From Pseudoalteromonas piscicida (GTDB taxonomy: Bacteria; Pseudomonadota; Gammaproteobacteria; Enterobacterales; Alteromonadaceae), in the NCBI RefSeq assembly GCF_000238315.3, contig NZ_CP011924.1, forward strand, positions 2,024,501 to 2,088,500: a stretch of 64,000 bases of DNA, in the 5' to 3' direction. Below, piece by piece: positions 36,385 to 46,180 of the stretch. Made by a program: the position numbers and the translations under genes. The notes below the pieces were generated by a model. The model made no database searches. It worked only from the letters and a program-made list of their open reading frames with translations, and was not told where the DNA came from. Numbering within the stretch: position 1 is the stretch's first letter; every line of letters starts with the position of its first letter.

Positions 36385-38832
36385 ATGAGTAAGCTCCATC
36401 CAAGCTTAGTCGCACTAGCTGTTAGTTCGAGTTTTTTTGTTGTTAATCAATCACAAGCTGAAGAAAGTAAGCTTCAAGAAAAGTCAATTGAGCGAATTCA
36501 AGTAACAGCTACTCGACGCGCAGGCACAGTTCAAGAAGCGCCATTAAACATTACTGCCGTCGACAGCGATGTTATGAGCGACCAAAATATTGGCGACCTT
36601 GAAGATGTAGCAAGATGGGTTCCTGGTTTGACAATCACAGAGCAAGGTGGCCGTGAGGGCTCACCTATTATTGTTCGTGGCTTGAATACTAATTCGTCGG
36701 AACGTGCTTCTGACTCAGGAACAGTGGCAACTTACCTCGGTGAAATCCCAATCAATGTGGATTTGCGACTAACCGATATCGAACGTGTTGAAGTCTTGAT
36801 CGGCCCACAAGGTACGCTTTACGGTGCAGGCACGCTAGGTGGTGCGATTAGAACCATGCTTAAAGCGCCAGTGCTTGACGTTATTGAAGGTAAACTAAGT
36901 GGTGACTTATTCAGTATCAATGAAAGTGACAGCCATGGTCATGAAGTAGGTGCTGTCTTCAATATGCCTATAGTGATGGATGAATTAGCCGTTCGCGCGA
37001 GCATTAACCGCTATCACAACCCCGGCTTTATGGATTACAATTATGTGGTTAAGCAAGCCGGTGTTTCAAACCCAGATCCTGATTGGTCCAATGCTGAGGA
37101 TGTAAAAGCAAACATCAACGCAGTTGCGGATGCAAATGATGAGACCATAACAACCACACGAGTTTCTCTACGTTGGTTAGTGAGTGAGAATATCGATACC
37201 ACGCTGAACTATTTTCATCAGAAGCAAGAAAATGGCGCTAACTCAATTTCACAATATCAAAGCCTTGCAGCACAGCACCCGCTTGCCGATTCTATTAAAC
37301 CATACGAGTCAGCCTATCGTGTGCTTGAACCTAACGAACAAGAAGACGACCTGCTTAGCCTTGAAATCAACGCCGATTTAGAGTTTGCTGATTTAGTTTC
37401 GGCGTCTGGTTGGTCAAGCAAAGAGCAACAAGGCCAACGAGATCAAACCGATCTACTTTATGATATTTGGCCGGGTTATGCGGATTTTCCTAGTTTTACC
37501 GCTTTGACTAAAGATACTACTGATCAAGACACTTTTACCCAAGAGATCCGTTTAGTCTCTAAAGGGGATGACGCGCTAAATTGGATTGCAGGGGTATATT
37601 ACAGCAAACAAGAAATTAGTTCGGATGATAGAGAGTACACGCCAGGACTCACGGCGTTTTGGGGCGATGAAATCAACAATATTGAGCAAGATCTTGAGTA
37701 TATCGCACTGACCAATGCCACCAGCAAAGAGTCAGCATTGTTTGGCGAAATTGGCTATGCATTTTCAGACGATTTTAATATCACAGTGGGCGCTCGTTTC
37801 TATCGCTATGATGTTAAAACTGAGTCAGCGGCTGAAACCCCGCTCTATTCTGGAGGCCTGCCAAGCCTCGAACAAATTTCATTTGAACAAGTCAGTGCCA
37901 AAGACAATGGTAGTTTGTTTAAGTTTAATGCCAATTACACTTGGCAAGATGGACTACTGACGTACTTCACTGTCAGTGAAGGATTTAGGTTAGGCGGTGG
38001 TAACGGTTTGGAATCGTGTCCAGAAACACTACCAGAGCAACAGATCATCTGTGCACTGCCGCATGAGCTTAGCTATAAACCAGATACCACCACTAACTAT
38101 GAGCTGGGATTAAAGTCAACATGGCTAAATAACAAGCTGCATTTTAATGCCGCATTATTCAGTGTTGATTGGGAAGATGCACAGATCTCATCTGTGACGG
38201 TAAACGGCCAAGAGATCATTACCTCCAATGCTGGTTCTGCGAACGCTAGTGGGATTGAGTTGTCAACCCGGGCGATATTGAACGACCAGTGGACGGTGTA
38301 TGCAACCTATTCTTATGCAAAAGCACAGCTAACTGATGATGCACCAGCCCTGTTTGCGGTATTCAAAGAAGGTGACTATAGCGCTGAAGAAATCGCGCTT
38401 TACCAGCCGTACTATGACGGTACAGACGGTGACCGCTTACCTGGCGCGCCAAAACAGCAGTTCTCATTCGGTTTAAGCTACGAACAGGAAGTGTTCGACG
38501 ACAAAATGCTTAACGTTAATTATGGAGTAACCGCACAGAGTGACGTATACACGAAAGTCGGACTCAAAGCTGACGGAGAGGTATTGCCAGGGTTTGCCTT
38601 GTCTAACCTCAGTGCTAAGCTTTCAAGCGAGCAATGGGCCGTCACTTTTTATGTCGACAACCTGTTTGACAAATTTGCTTTCACCTCGGTAAGGCGCGAC
38701 AAATCTTGGGCTGGTGAAGCTAAATTTTCGGCGTTAAATAAAGCCTTGCCAGAGCAGCAGCGTGTTTACGGACACTACGTCACAACACCTCGCACCGTTG
38801 GGGTCAAGCTTAACTACCAGTTTGAGTTATAA
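36385..38832 (+). CDS. TonB-dependent outer-membrane receptor
   Basis: 815 residues. Signal peptide (ends SQAE), plug domain (IERIQVTATRRAGTVQEAPLNI ... split here into IQVTATRRAG and PIIVRGLNTNS, VEVLIGPQGTLYGAGTLGGAI) and a 22-strand barrel ending in the aromatic KLNYQFEL. The ...ATRRAGTVQEAPLNITAV style belongs to the group often serving carbohydrates or secondary metabolites rather than classic siderophores. The substrate is unknown. A hairpin terminator and then a TPR-sulfotransferase gene follow, a frequent neighbour of such receptors. Confidence 0.93.
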   Translation: MSKLHPSLVALAVSSSFFVVNQSQAEESKLQEKSIERIQVTATRRAGTVQEAPLNITAVDSDVMSDQNIGDLEDVARWVPGLTITEQGGREGSPIIVRGLNTNSSERASDSGTVATYLGEIPINVDLRLTDIERVEVLIGPQGTLYGAGTLGGAIRTMLKAPVLDVIEGKLSGDLFSINESDSHGHEVGAVFNMPIVMDELAVRASINRYHNPGFMDYNYVVKQAGVSNPDPDWSNAEDVKANINAVADANDETITTTRVSLRWLVSENIDTTLNYFHQKQENGANSISQYQSLAAQHPLADSIKPYESAYRVLEPNEQEDDLLSLEINADLEFADLVSASGWSSKEQQGQRDQTDLLYDIWPGYADFPSFTALTKDTTDQDTFTQEIRLVSKGDDALNWIAGVYYSKQEISSDDREYTPGLTAFWGDEINNIEQDLEYIALTNATSKESALFGEIGYAFSDDFNITVGARFYRYDVKTESAAETPLYSGGLPSLEQISFEQVSAKDNGSLFKFNANYTWQDGLLTYFTVSEGFRLGGGNGLESCPETLPEQQIICALPHELSYKPDTTTNYELGLKSTWLNNKLHFNAALFSVDWEDAQISSVTVNGQEIITSNAGSANASGIELSTRAILNDQWTVYATYSYAKAQLTDDAPALFAVFKEGDYSAEEIALYQPYYDGTDGDRLPGAPKQQFSFGLSYEQEVFDDKMLNVNYGVTAQSDVYTKVGLKADGEVLPGFALSNLSAKLSSEQWAVTFYVDNLFDKFAFTSVRRDKSWAGEAKFSALNKALPEQQRVYGHYVTTPRTVGVKLNYQFEL

Positions 38833-38850
38833 TCAGCAAAAAACTAAAAT

Positions 38851-38878
38851 AGAGAGTGAAGTTACCTTCACTCTCTTT
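38851..38878 (+). terminator. Intrinsic terminator after the receptor gene
   Basis: AGAGAGTGAA / TTCACTCTCT (10 bp) with a 6-base loop and a short T run. Confidence 0.65.
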
Positions 38879-38886
38879 ACGTTGCG

Positions 38887-40371
38887 ATGACATCATACAA
38901 TCAGATCCAAAGCTATATTCAACAGCGTCAATTTCAAGCGGCGCATCACGCATTAGTCGCTCGCATTAACAGCAATGCCAACGATCACCACGCGTACGCC
39001 TTATTGGCCGATTTGAATATCGCTCTCGGTAACCTCAGCAAAGCGCTAAAAATTTACGACAAGTGCCTAAGTTTATTTCCATGCGCACTTTACTCCCTAA
39101 GTGCTGCCAAACTTGCGCTTTTTACCCAAGCACCATTAGTGGCAAAGCGTTATATTCTGCATTTGCTAGGTAACACACAATTGTCGGGGTCAGAGCACGA
39201 TACCCTCGCAAATCTCTTACTGAGATTAAACCAATACACTGACGCTGGTTGGCATTTTAACCATGCCTATACACGCTCACCACACTGTCCTGAAATCGCG
39301 CTCAACTATGCAATGCATTTAAAGATGTCTGGTGAATTAGCACAAGCGCGGACGCTGCTTGCCTCTTTAGTGCAAGCAAAGCCAAGTAATGCTAAGTGCC
39401 AGTTAGCCTACTCAGAGCTTACTCCTGTAGAATTAGCATCGACTCGCATCACTCAGTTAGCAACTGAGATAACAGTGCAAACTGCACCACTTGCATTACA
39501 ACGGCTTTACCATGCGCAGGCAATCGAATATGAAAAGCAGGAAAATTATCCCAAGGCATGGCAAAGCTTTATTGCCAGTAAACAAGCGATTAGTACTGAG
39601 GTTTCCTATTCATCTGAACAAATGACTGGCTATTTTCAAACACTTGGCAAACTTCTAGACAAGCCTATTAATTTTGCTCCAGAGCAAACGCTTGCACCAA
39701 TATTTGTCATTGGTCTGCCACGTTCAGGCACCAGTTTAATGGAGCAGATCTTAGCGCAATTGTCGCTACAACCGCTGGGAGAAACCAGTGTATTACCCCA
39801 AGCACTTAGGTTTTCTTGTGACTATAACAGCAATATTCAGCACATCAGCCACGCCTATGAAGAAGCTAACGCCATTGAGCAATACCGCCTCTTCACCGTG
39901 CAATCCGTTGCTGGTGACCAACGTTTTATAGACAAACAACCATTTCATTTTTTCTTTACCGATTTGCTTGCAAAGGCGTTTCCACGCGCAAAATTTGTCG
40001 TGATGAAACGAGACAGAACAGATACTTGTATCGCAAACTTCCGTCAGCTATATCAAACGAATAGCCCCTTTCATGGCTACTCATACCGGATGCAAGATAT
40101 TCAAGCTATGTATGATAATACTTATGCGTTTTTGCAAGATGCTGCACAAAGACATCCGACTCAAATTAAGTTTGTGAATTATGAATCGCTGGTAGAAATA
40201 CCCCAGGCTGTGATGAAGGAAGTCTGTCAATTTCTCGAATTGGATTGGCAAGATAATGCACTTCACTTTTATAAGCAGGGTTATTACTCAGCGACAGCCA
40301 GCAAAATGCAGATCAGACAGCCATTGAATAACTCAAGTGTTGGGAAATTCAGAGGAAAATACGCGATCTAA
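38887..40371 (+). CDS. TPR-repeat sulfotransferase family protein
   Basis: 494 residues. Residues 1-190 are tetratricopeptide-like (HAYALLADLNIALGNLSKALKIYDK). Residues 270-490 carry a sulfotransferase domain with the PAPS-binding loop FVIGLPRSGTSLMEQIL and the second site KFVVMKRDRTDTCIANFRQL. It follows the TonB receptor by 54 bases, with a terminator between. TPR-sulfotransferases commonly neighbour TonB receptors in marine Gammaproteobacteria, and their acceptors are largely unknown. No signal peptide, so cytoplasmic. Confidence 0.88.
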   Translation: MTSYNQIQSYIQQRQFQAAHHALVARINSNANDHHAYALLADLNIALGNLSKALKIYDKCLSLFPCALYSLSAAKLALFTQAPLVAKRYILHLLGNTQLSGSEHDTLANLLLRLNQYTDAGWHFNHAYTRSPHCPEIALNYAMHLKMSGELAQARTLLASLVQAKPSNAKCQLAYSELTPVELASTRITQLATEITVQTAPLALQRLYHAQAIEYEKQENYPKAWQSFIASKQAISTEVSYSSEQMTGYFQTLGKLLDKPINFAPEQTLAPIFVIGLPRSGTSLMEQILAQLSLQPLGETSVLPQALRFSCDYNSNIQHISHAYEEANAIEQYRLFTVQSVAGDQRFIDKQPFHFFFTDLLAKAFPRAKFVVMKRDRTDTCIANFRQLYQTNSPFHGYSYRMQDIQAMYDNTYAFLQDAAQRHPTQIKFVNYESLVEIPQAVMKEVCQFLELDWQDNALHFYKQGYYSATASKMQIRQPLNNSSVGKFRGKYAI

Positions 40372-40455
40372 CCTAGCCGTGAATGGTCCCATTAACTAGG
40401 AAGGACTAGTAGTAGCCGCTCCTTTGCTCTCCCAAACGGTTAAAATAAAGATGCC

Positions 40456-41034
40456 TTAACTAGCTATCCACCATGCGAGCAGCACAATGGCCGTTGTGAG
40501 AATAACGGCTTTTATTTTATGTTTTTTAATTAGCTTTTCAGCCTGATTACCAGCAAAGTAAACGACCGCCGCCAAGCCAAAATAACGTAAAGAACGGGCA
40601 ATACAGGTTGCAATTAGAAATTGTAATAGTGAAAATTTTGTGGCGCCTGCTGCTAGCATGGCAATCTGAAAAGGTACTGGCGCAATACCTAAGGTCAACA
40701 CAAACCAAAATCCCTGACTTTGCATCTGCGCTTTCACTTGCTCAAACTGAGACGGACTCGACAGCAGCTCAATAACGGAATCCCCCACTGCATCAAATAA
40801 ATAGTAACCCAACGCATAACCAAATAAGGCACCAATTACACATCCAACCGTCGCCATTAACGCAATTAGCCATAGCTTTTCTCGCCTTGCTTGCATAAGC
40901 GGCACCATCACAGCTTCAAGCGGAATAGGCACGATGGTTGACTCTAAAAAAGATGCAACCGTGATCCCTTTAAGCATATTTTTTGATTCTACTAATCGCT
41001 TGGTCTTCTGCTTCAATTCAGCCGTTAACGCCAT
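40456..41034 (-). CDS. YqaA/DedA-type (VTT domain) membrane protein
   Basis: 192 residues from MALTAELKQK (GGGGAAG upstream; the longer frame with 13 extra residues is less likely). SNARE-associated/VTT domain with the typical ESTIVPIPLEAVMVPLM and GYALGYYLFDAVG, and PVPFQIAMLAAGATKFSLLQFL. Several transmembrane helices. DedA/VTT proteins move lipids or carriers; the YqaA branch is uncharacterised. Confidence 0.85.
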   Translation of the reverse strand: MALTAELKQKTKRLVESKNMLKGITVASFLESTIVPIPLEAVMVPLMQARREKLWLIALMATVGCVIGALFGYALGYYLFDAVGDSVIELLSSPSQFEQVKAQMQSQGFWFVLTLGIAPVPFQIAMLAAGATKFSLLQFLIATCIARSLRYFGLAAVVYFAGNQAEKLIKKHKIKAVILTTAIVLLAWWIAS

Positions 41035-41189
41035 CACACTTCCCCTGATTTTTTCAGTAACGGAGACAAGCATAGCCTAAGCTAAGTTTCTCCTTCCTGA
41101 ATTAAGCAGTGCTTTATATATGCTGGTATTTGTATGTGCGGAAAAATGCGGTACCCTGTTTTAGAGTTAATGGTTGGAGGGATGTTTCT

Positions 41190-41786
41190 GTGAATTATTT
41201 GGCGCATTTGTACTTTGCCAAACCGACTGCCGCATCGCACTTTGGCAACTTACTCGGTGACTTTCAAAAAGGCGTGAATATACAAGCACTGCCTAAACCT
41301 GTGCAACTTGGTCTACAAACACATAGGCAAGTCGATAAATTTACCGATAGCCACTCGATTACAAAATCTGCTAAACAACTTTTTTCGCCCACGCGTCGCC
41401 GTTTTGCAGGCATTGCACTGGATGTGTTATATGACCACTTTTTGATTAAACACTGGCAGCAATATCACAGCACCTCGCTTGACGACTTTAAACGTCAGAG
41501 CTTTTCCTTGCTGCACGATAACTTGCATACCATGCCTGCGCACATGCAACGAGTCGTTAGCGCAATGACACAAAATGATTGGTTTGCCACCTATGAGTCC
41601 GTAGCTGGTGTGGGCCATGCACTCGATAACATCGCTAAACGTATTCGTTTTCAAAATCAATTTGCTGGCAGTGAAAGGGATATTACCAAGCACTATCAAC
41701 AACTAGAATCAGGATTTAATGTCTTTTTTCCACAATTAATTGCCCACATGCAACAACAACTCATCGAACCTGAAAATTTAGAGTAA
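41190..41786 (+). CDS. acpH: Acyl carrier protein phosphodiesterase
   Basis: 198 residues, GTG start, chosen because E. coli AcpH begins M-N-F-L-A-H-L and this frame begins VNYLAHLYFAKP with GGAGGG upstream. The family (DUF479) removes 4'-phosphopantetheine from ACP. Conserved HRQVDKFTDSHSI, FAGIALDVLYDHFLIKHW and MTQNDWFATYESVAGV are all present. The HD-like metal residues (His, Asp) are intact. A single-gene unit. Confidence 0.9.
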   Translation: MNYLAHLYFAKPTAASHFGNLLGDFQKGVNIQALPKPVQLGLQTHRQVDKFTDSHSITKSAKQLFSPTRRRFAGIALDVLYDHFLIKHWQQYHSTSLDDFKRQSFSLLHDNLHTMPAHMQRVVSAMTQNDWFATYESVAGVGHALDNIAKRIRFQNQFAGSERDITKHYQQLESGFNVFFPQLIAHMQQQLIEPENLE

Positions 41787-41823
41787 ATACTCCTCTATAT
41801 TTGCTCCATGGTTATCAACTATA

Positions 41824-44085
41824 ATGCAGATATATTTGTTGGTTATGGGGTTTTTTGCAGTGTTAAACAGAGTTAGGTTGCTTTTTGCCCAGGCACTATT
41901 TACGCTATTTTTACTTTTAACTCCGTTTTCCACCCAAGCCAGTGCATTATTACCCACGCTTGAAACGTTAAAGCAGCTGTTAACAGATAACCCATCTGTT
42001 GCGCTTGAAGAAATTGACACACTCCTAAACAAAAACACGACTCCAACTTATCTTTCAGCAGCTTGGTTTAAACTCAGCCTAATGAAGGTTGAAGCCCATT
42101 CTTTGCTTGGCCATTATGAAACTGCTTATCAGGCGATAGATGAGCTCAATCAGGTGTTAGATAAAGTGGCAGACCCTGATGCCAAGAGTAAATTGCTATT
42201 GAGTCACGCCACGGTGCTACTTAGTCAAAATCGCGCGACAGAGGCAGAAGAAAAGCTTGAGCTGGCACTCAACACCACCTCTCAAGTCGATGAGCGGTTA
42301 ATTGCAGATATTCATGATCGCCTTGCTCATATTAACCGCTTTCGGGCAAACTACCGCAGCGCGCTAAATCATGCTGAGCAGGCCATCCAAATTGCAAAAC
42401 GCATTAACGATGTTCCGCGACTCGCAGGTTTCTATAACCAAATTGGCATTGTTTACGATTACATGGGCCAAATTGAGCAAGCTATCAGCTTCCATGAACA
42501 ATCCCTTATGCTTCAGCGCAAACGCAATAACCAGCAAGGGATCTCCAACTCACTGTACAACATCGGCGAACTCTACCGTGATTTAGAAGAATTTCCTCTT
42601 GCACTATCACATTTTGAGCAGGCGCTCAGGGTTGATAAGCTATTAGGTAATCCGCGTCATATCGCCAACAGTTACGGTAAGATTGGCCAAGTTTTATATC
42701 AACAGGGAGAGTATAAACAAGCTCAGGTGTTTATTCTAAACGGCCTTGCCCTAACAAAAAAAATGGAGGCTGACAGCGACACGGCTTGGCAATTAAGTAA
42801 TTTAGTCAATGTCCAACTAGCTCAAGGTGATGTGAATGAAGCCTTAAATAGTGCAAATGAAGCGCTTACGCTTGCGATAAAATCCGGTGCCAACCGAACA
42901 GAGCGCACCGTTAGGCTGGCACTTGCTAATGTCTATTTGGCTCAAGATAAAAGTGAAGACGCCAAAGAACAGCTTGAACTATTACTAAAGCAACCTCAGC
43001 TTGGCACTCAAACTCAAAGTGATATTCACAAACAGCTGGCCGCAATTTATCAACAAGCAGGCGAGTTTGAAGCCGCACTTGCTCAATTAAAACAATATCA
43101 GCAAGCACAAACTGAATTAAAGAAGGTTAGTGATAAAAACAAAGCGTACAAAATGGCATTAAACATAGAACTTGTGAAAAAGGAACAAGCACTTAGCCTG
43201 TTGCAAAAAGAACAGTCGCTGCAACAAGCAAATTTAGAAAACCTAAAGTTGCAGCGAGGCTTGGCCATCGCCTCTGCGCTGTTGCTGCTCGCAGGGCTTG
43301 CCATATACTTTTTAAGACAACGCCAGAAACAAAAACTAGAAGCCTTAGAGCAGCACATGGCCGCGCGAGCTTTAGAGCAAAAAAACCAGTTGCTCGCCGA
43401 TATTTCTCACGAGTTGCGTACCCCGTTAACCGGACTAAAACTGACAATTGAGGCGATGCAATTTAATATCGAGCCTGATATTGATGTCGCCTATAAAAAA
43501 GTGAACAGTAAAATCAACCAACTAGATACCTTAATCTCGGATATTTATCAGTCCGCTCAGTTTGACAATAATGTGATGTCGTTAGAGCTCAGGCCGCTTG
43601 ATATTAATACCCTTGTTAAGGATTGCTGCGCAGAACTCACGCCTGTTTTTGCGAAAAAGCAGCAATCTCTGCGTTGTAATTTAAGTGAGCAAACCTTGCA
43701 GGTAAAAGGCGACCCACAGCGTCTAAAACAAGTCATCCTGAATCTTTTACGGAACAGCCATTTTTACACTGATGCAGCGGGAACCAGTCTAATACATACA
43801 CGCATAGTCGACTCATATGCCATTATCACAGTGGAAGATTCAAGCCCAGGAGTAGCAACCTCGGAGCTAGATAAAATTTTTGAGCGACTTTATCGCTGTG
43901 AACACTCCAGAAGCCGAGATCTTGGAGGCTCGGGGCTTGGACTTGCGATTAGCAAACATATTGTGTTGGCGCATCATGGTTCTATCAACGCCAATCATAG
44001 CCCGCTTGGCGGGCTACTCGTTGAAGTGAAGCTTCCGATTAAATCCGCTCAAAACGATATAGGCCACGCCAAATCACCGCAGTGA
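41824..44085 (+). CDS. TPR-containing sensor histidine kinase
   Basis: 753 residues. Signal peptide/TM at the N-terminus (ALFTLFLLLTPFSTQASA), six or more TPR repeats over about residues 45-430 (GIVYDYMGQIEQAISFHEQS), a coiled coil, a second TM (AIASALLLLAGLAIYFL, about 478-496), then HisKA with the phosphorylated His near residue 529 (ADISHELRTPLTGLKL) and HATPase_c with N box (ILNLLRNSHFYT), VEDSSPGVAT and GGSGLGLAISKHI. No response regulator gene is adjacent, so it is an orphan kinase. Its last 47 bases overlap the convergent serine hydrolase gene. Confidence 0.9.
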   Translation: MQIYLLVMGFFAVLNRVRLLFAQALFTLFLLLTPFSTQASALLPTLETLKQLLTDNPSVALEEIDTLLNKNTTPTYLSAAWFKLSLMKVEAHSLLGHYETAYQAIDELNQVLDKVADPDAKSKLLLSHATVLLSQNRATEAEEKLELALNTTSQVDERLIADIHDRLAHINRFRANYRSALNHAEQAIQIAKRINDVPRLAGFYNQIGIVYDYMGQIEQAISFHEQSLMLQRKRNNQQGISNSLYNIGELYRDLEEFPLALSHFEQALRVDKLLGNPRHIANSYGKIGQVLYQQGEYKQAQVFILNGLALTKKMEADSDTAWQLSNLVNVQLAQGDVNEALNSANEALTLAIKSGANRTERTVRLALANVYLAQDKSEDAKEQLELLLKQPQLGTQTQSDIHKQLAAIYQQAGEFEAALAQLKQYQQAQTELKKVSDKNKAYKMALNIELVKKEQALSLLQKEQSLQQANLENLKLQRGLAIASALLLLAGLAIYFLRQRQKQKLEALEQHMAARALEQKNQLLADISHELRTPLTGLKLTIEAMQFNIEPDIDVAYKKVNSKINQLDTLISDIYQSAQFDNNVMSLELRPLDINTLVKDCCAELTPVFAKKQQSLRCNLSEQTLQVKGDPQRLKQVILNLLRNSHFYTDAAGTSLIHTRIVDSYAIITVEDSSPGVATSELDKIFERLYRCEHSRSRDLGGSGLGLAISKHIVLAHHGSINANHSPLGGLLVEVKLPIKSAQNDIGHAKSPQ

Positions 44086-45484
44086 TGTCACCTTTGTCAT
44101 TCGTTTCAATGGTGACATCTGCGCCCCCTTCAAGCTCAATCAGGGTGTCTTCCTCTGTGGCAACGAATGCCATCAGGTTATCGCGGGCCATATCTAAGAC
44201 GTTAAATCGCGTACCATCTCGGGTGATTTTCATTTTAAACTGATGATCTTTCTCGTACGCATACAGACCTTCCAATTGCTTTGCGCGTGCCTCAGATAAT
44301 GTAATCGATATTATTTTTTTACTGCGTAGAAAATCCCAGCCGTAATGTTCGCTGATGGCAATGCGAAGCTCACCAAATACGGTACTCGCTGAGTCGCCAT
44401 TGGACATCAACACCATACCCTCACCTTTTTCTACATATGCTTCAAACCGGTTGCTAAAGCCTTTATTTTTACCACCATGGGTGAAGATAAGTCCTTGCTC
44501 ACGCTGTTCAAGCTCTGGTCCCAAACCCCATACGTCATGATGAACTTCAAGCATTTGCTTCGCCAGCTCTGGCGTGATGGGCCCCACGGTATTGCCAGCA
44601 TACGCTTGTTGTACAGCCATAATGTATTTAGCAAGATCCACCGGAGTGGTCCAAAGACCAGCCGCGGCTTGTTCTGGATAAACATGCCAGTCCCCTTCGA
44701 CTTGCTCGCCTTTATCGTCAAACGCAGCACTGGCTTTTGACCATAACGCTTTCGGTAGTGGTTGTGCATAGGTACTGTTGTGCATCCCTAGCGGAGTTAA
44801 AATTGCCTGTTGGACATACTCTTCAAATGGCATTTTTGTCACATCTGCCACGAGCAACTCCATTACCGTGTAACCACCGCCAGAATAGCGCCAAGCTTTA
44901 CCTGGCAAAGTGTCAACCGTCACTAAGTCGGTATTGCCTTTACCCATTAAGACTTCAACATCGGTTGGAATTTTACTACCACGCACGTAGCCCGGAAAAC
45001 CATGTTGGGTGAGCCCCGAAGTGTGAGTCATTAACTGTCTCAAAGTAACAGGATTGGCTTTGGTAAATTCGTTTGTTGGTACTTTCCAAGAGGTGAGATA
45101 TTGATTAACGTCAGCATCTAAATCGACTTTACCATCTTGCGCTAACTTTAATACCGCAAGCGCTGCAACGGGCTTACTTATTGACCCTGCCTGAAACAGC
45201 GTTTCAGTGGTCACTTTTCGATTTTGCTTTTTATCTGCAATGCCAAAACCCTCAGCCCACACCACTTTACCACCTTTAATCACAGCAAGGCTTAAACCTG
45301 GCAAATGTGTTTCTTGAAGACGCGTCTGCAAATCTACAGGCTTATATTTTTGGCCTTCCAATTGCACTTTAGGTAAGAGGTTATGTGCAACTTGTTGAAC
45401 TTGAGGTTGAGCTGAGTCAGTGGCGAAGGATGTCTGACTTAGCAAAGACGAGCAAAATATGGCGCAGTACAATAGTTTCGACAT
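44039..45484 (-). CDS. Secreted serine hydrolase, class C beta-lactamase superfamily
   Basis: 481 residues from MSKLLYCAIFCSS (AAGGGAA box; ten extra residues in the longer frame ignored). Signal peptide ends SFATD. Catalytic SISK follows LFQAG, the YSGGGYTVMELL box replaces the usual YSN, and a HGGKNKGF box lies further down. A C-terminal DUF3471-like lipocalin-like module (LEGLYAYEKDHQFKMKITRDG) is present. Role unknown; relatives are peptidases or esterases. It overlaps the 3' end of the histidine kinase gene. Confidence 0.88.
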   Translation of the reverse strand: MSKLLYCAIFCSSLLSQTSFATDSAQPQVQQVAHNLLPKVQLEGQKYKPVDLQTRLQETHLPGLSLAVIKGGKVVWAEGFGIADKKQNRKVTTETLFQAGSISKPVAALAVLKLAQDGKVDLDADVNQYLTSWKVPTNEFTKANPVTLRQLMTHTSGLTQHGFPGYVRGSKIPTDVEVLMGKGNTDLVTVDTLPGKAWRYSGGGYTVMELLVADVTKMPFEEYVQQAILTPLGMHNSTYAQPLPKALWSKASAAFDDKGEQVEGDWHVYPEQAAAGLWTTPVDLAKYIMAVQQAYAGNTVGPITPELAKQMLEVHHDVWGLGPELEQREQGLIFTHGGKNKGFSNRFEAYVEKGEGMVLMSNGDSASTVFGELRIAISEHYGWDFLRSKKIISITLSEARAKQLEGLYAYEKDHQFKMKITRDGTRFNVLDMARDNLMAFVATEEDTLIELEGGADVTIETNDKGDITAVIWRGLYRFERI

Positions 45485-45588
45485 GATATTTCCCTTGTTA
45501 TTATCGTTATTCACTCACTTTACACACTGATAAATGTGCCGTGAATGAATAACAGTATAATCATGAGATGAAGAAAAATGCACCTATA

Positions 45589-45972
45589 TCAACTTTGTGC
45601 CTGTGACACTCGGCGATTAACGGGGTAACGCTCGAAATCCTCCCAGTAATGAATTCCACCTATCATCTCTTTTACTTGATAGCCCATTTTTGCAAGCTTA
45701 TACGCGGCCTTTGTTGCGCCATTACACCCAGGACCCCAACAATAAACCACGATTGGCGTAACCTTGTCATATTTAGTCATCGTCAGTTCGCTTATGTCTG
45801 CGCTTGGCATATTGACTGCGCCTTGAGCATGACTTTTGGCAAAGGCTTCATTCGACCTGACATCAAATAGCACAAAATCCTGCTGCCCCGTTAATATCGC
45901 CTGATAAACATCAGCACAATCCGTTTCGCAAGCCAGCTTCATTGCAAAATACTGTGATACATCTACTTTCAT
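45589..45972 (-). CDS. Rhodanese-like domain protein
   Basis: 127 residues, single rhodanese domain (QDFVLFDVRSNEAFAKSHAQGAVNMP). The active-site loop reads YCWGPGCNGATKAA, with the catalytic Cys followed by WGPGCNG rather than the common R-S ending. It moves sulfane sulfur or acts on phosphate-like groups. Cytoplasmic, divergent from the LysR gene by about 200 bases, which may regulate it. Confidence 0.88.
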   Translation of the reverse strand: MKVDVSQYFAMKLACETDCADVYQAILTGQQDFVLFDVRSNEAFAKSHAQGAVNMPSADISELTMTKYDKVTPIVVYCWGPGCNGATKAAYKLAKMGYQVKEMIGGIHYWEDFERYPVNRRVSQAQS

Positions 45973-46180
45973 CTTCTAACTCCTATTTAAATACTCTGGG
46001 TCCTAAATAATCTGAGCTGCGGATAACTATTTAACGTCACCCGAGGTCAACTACGTTACGCATTCAATCAACGTTAATGAATTCATATTTTTTGAAGGCG
46101 ATGTTCGTCATTTCAGAATAGGCAATCACAGCAAGCTCATTTAAACTGGTGGTATTCAATACGTGATTGAGTTTAGTGCA

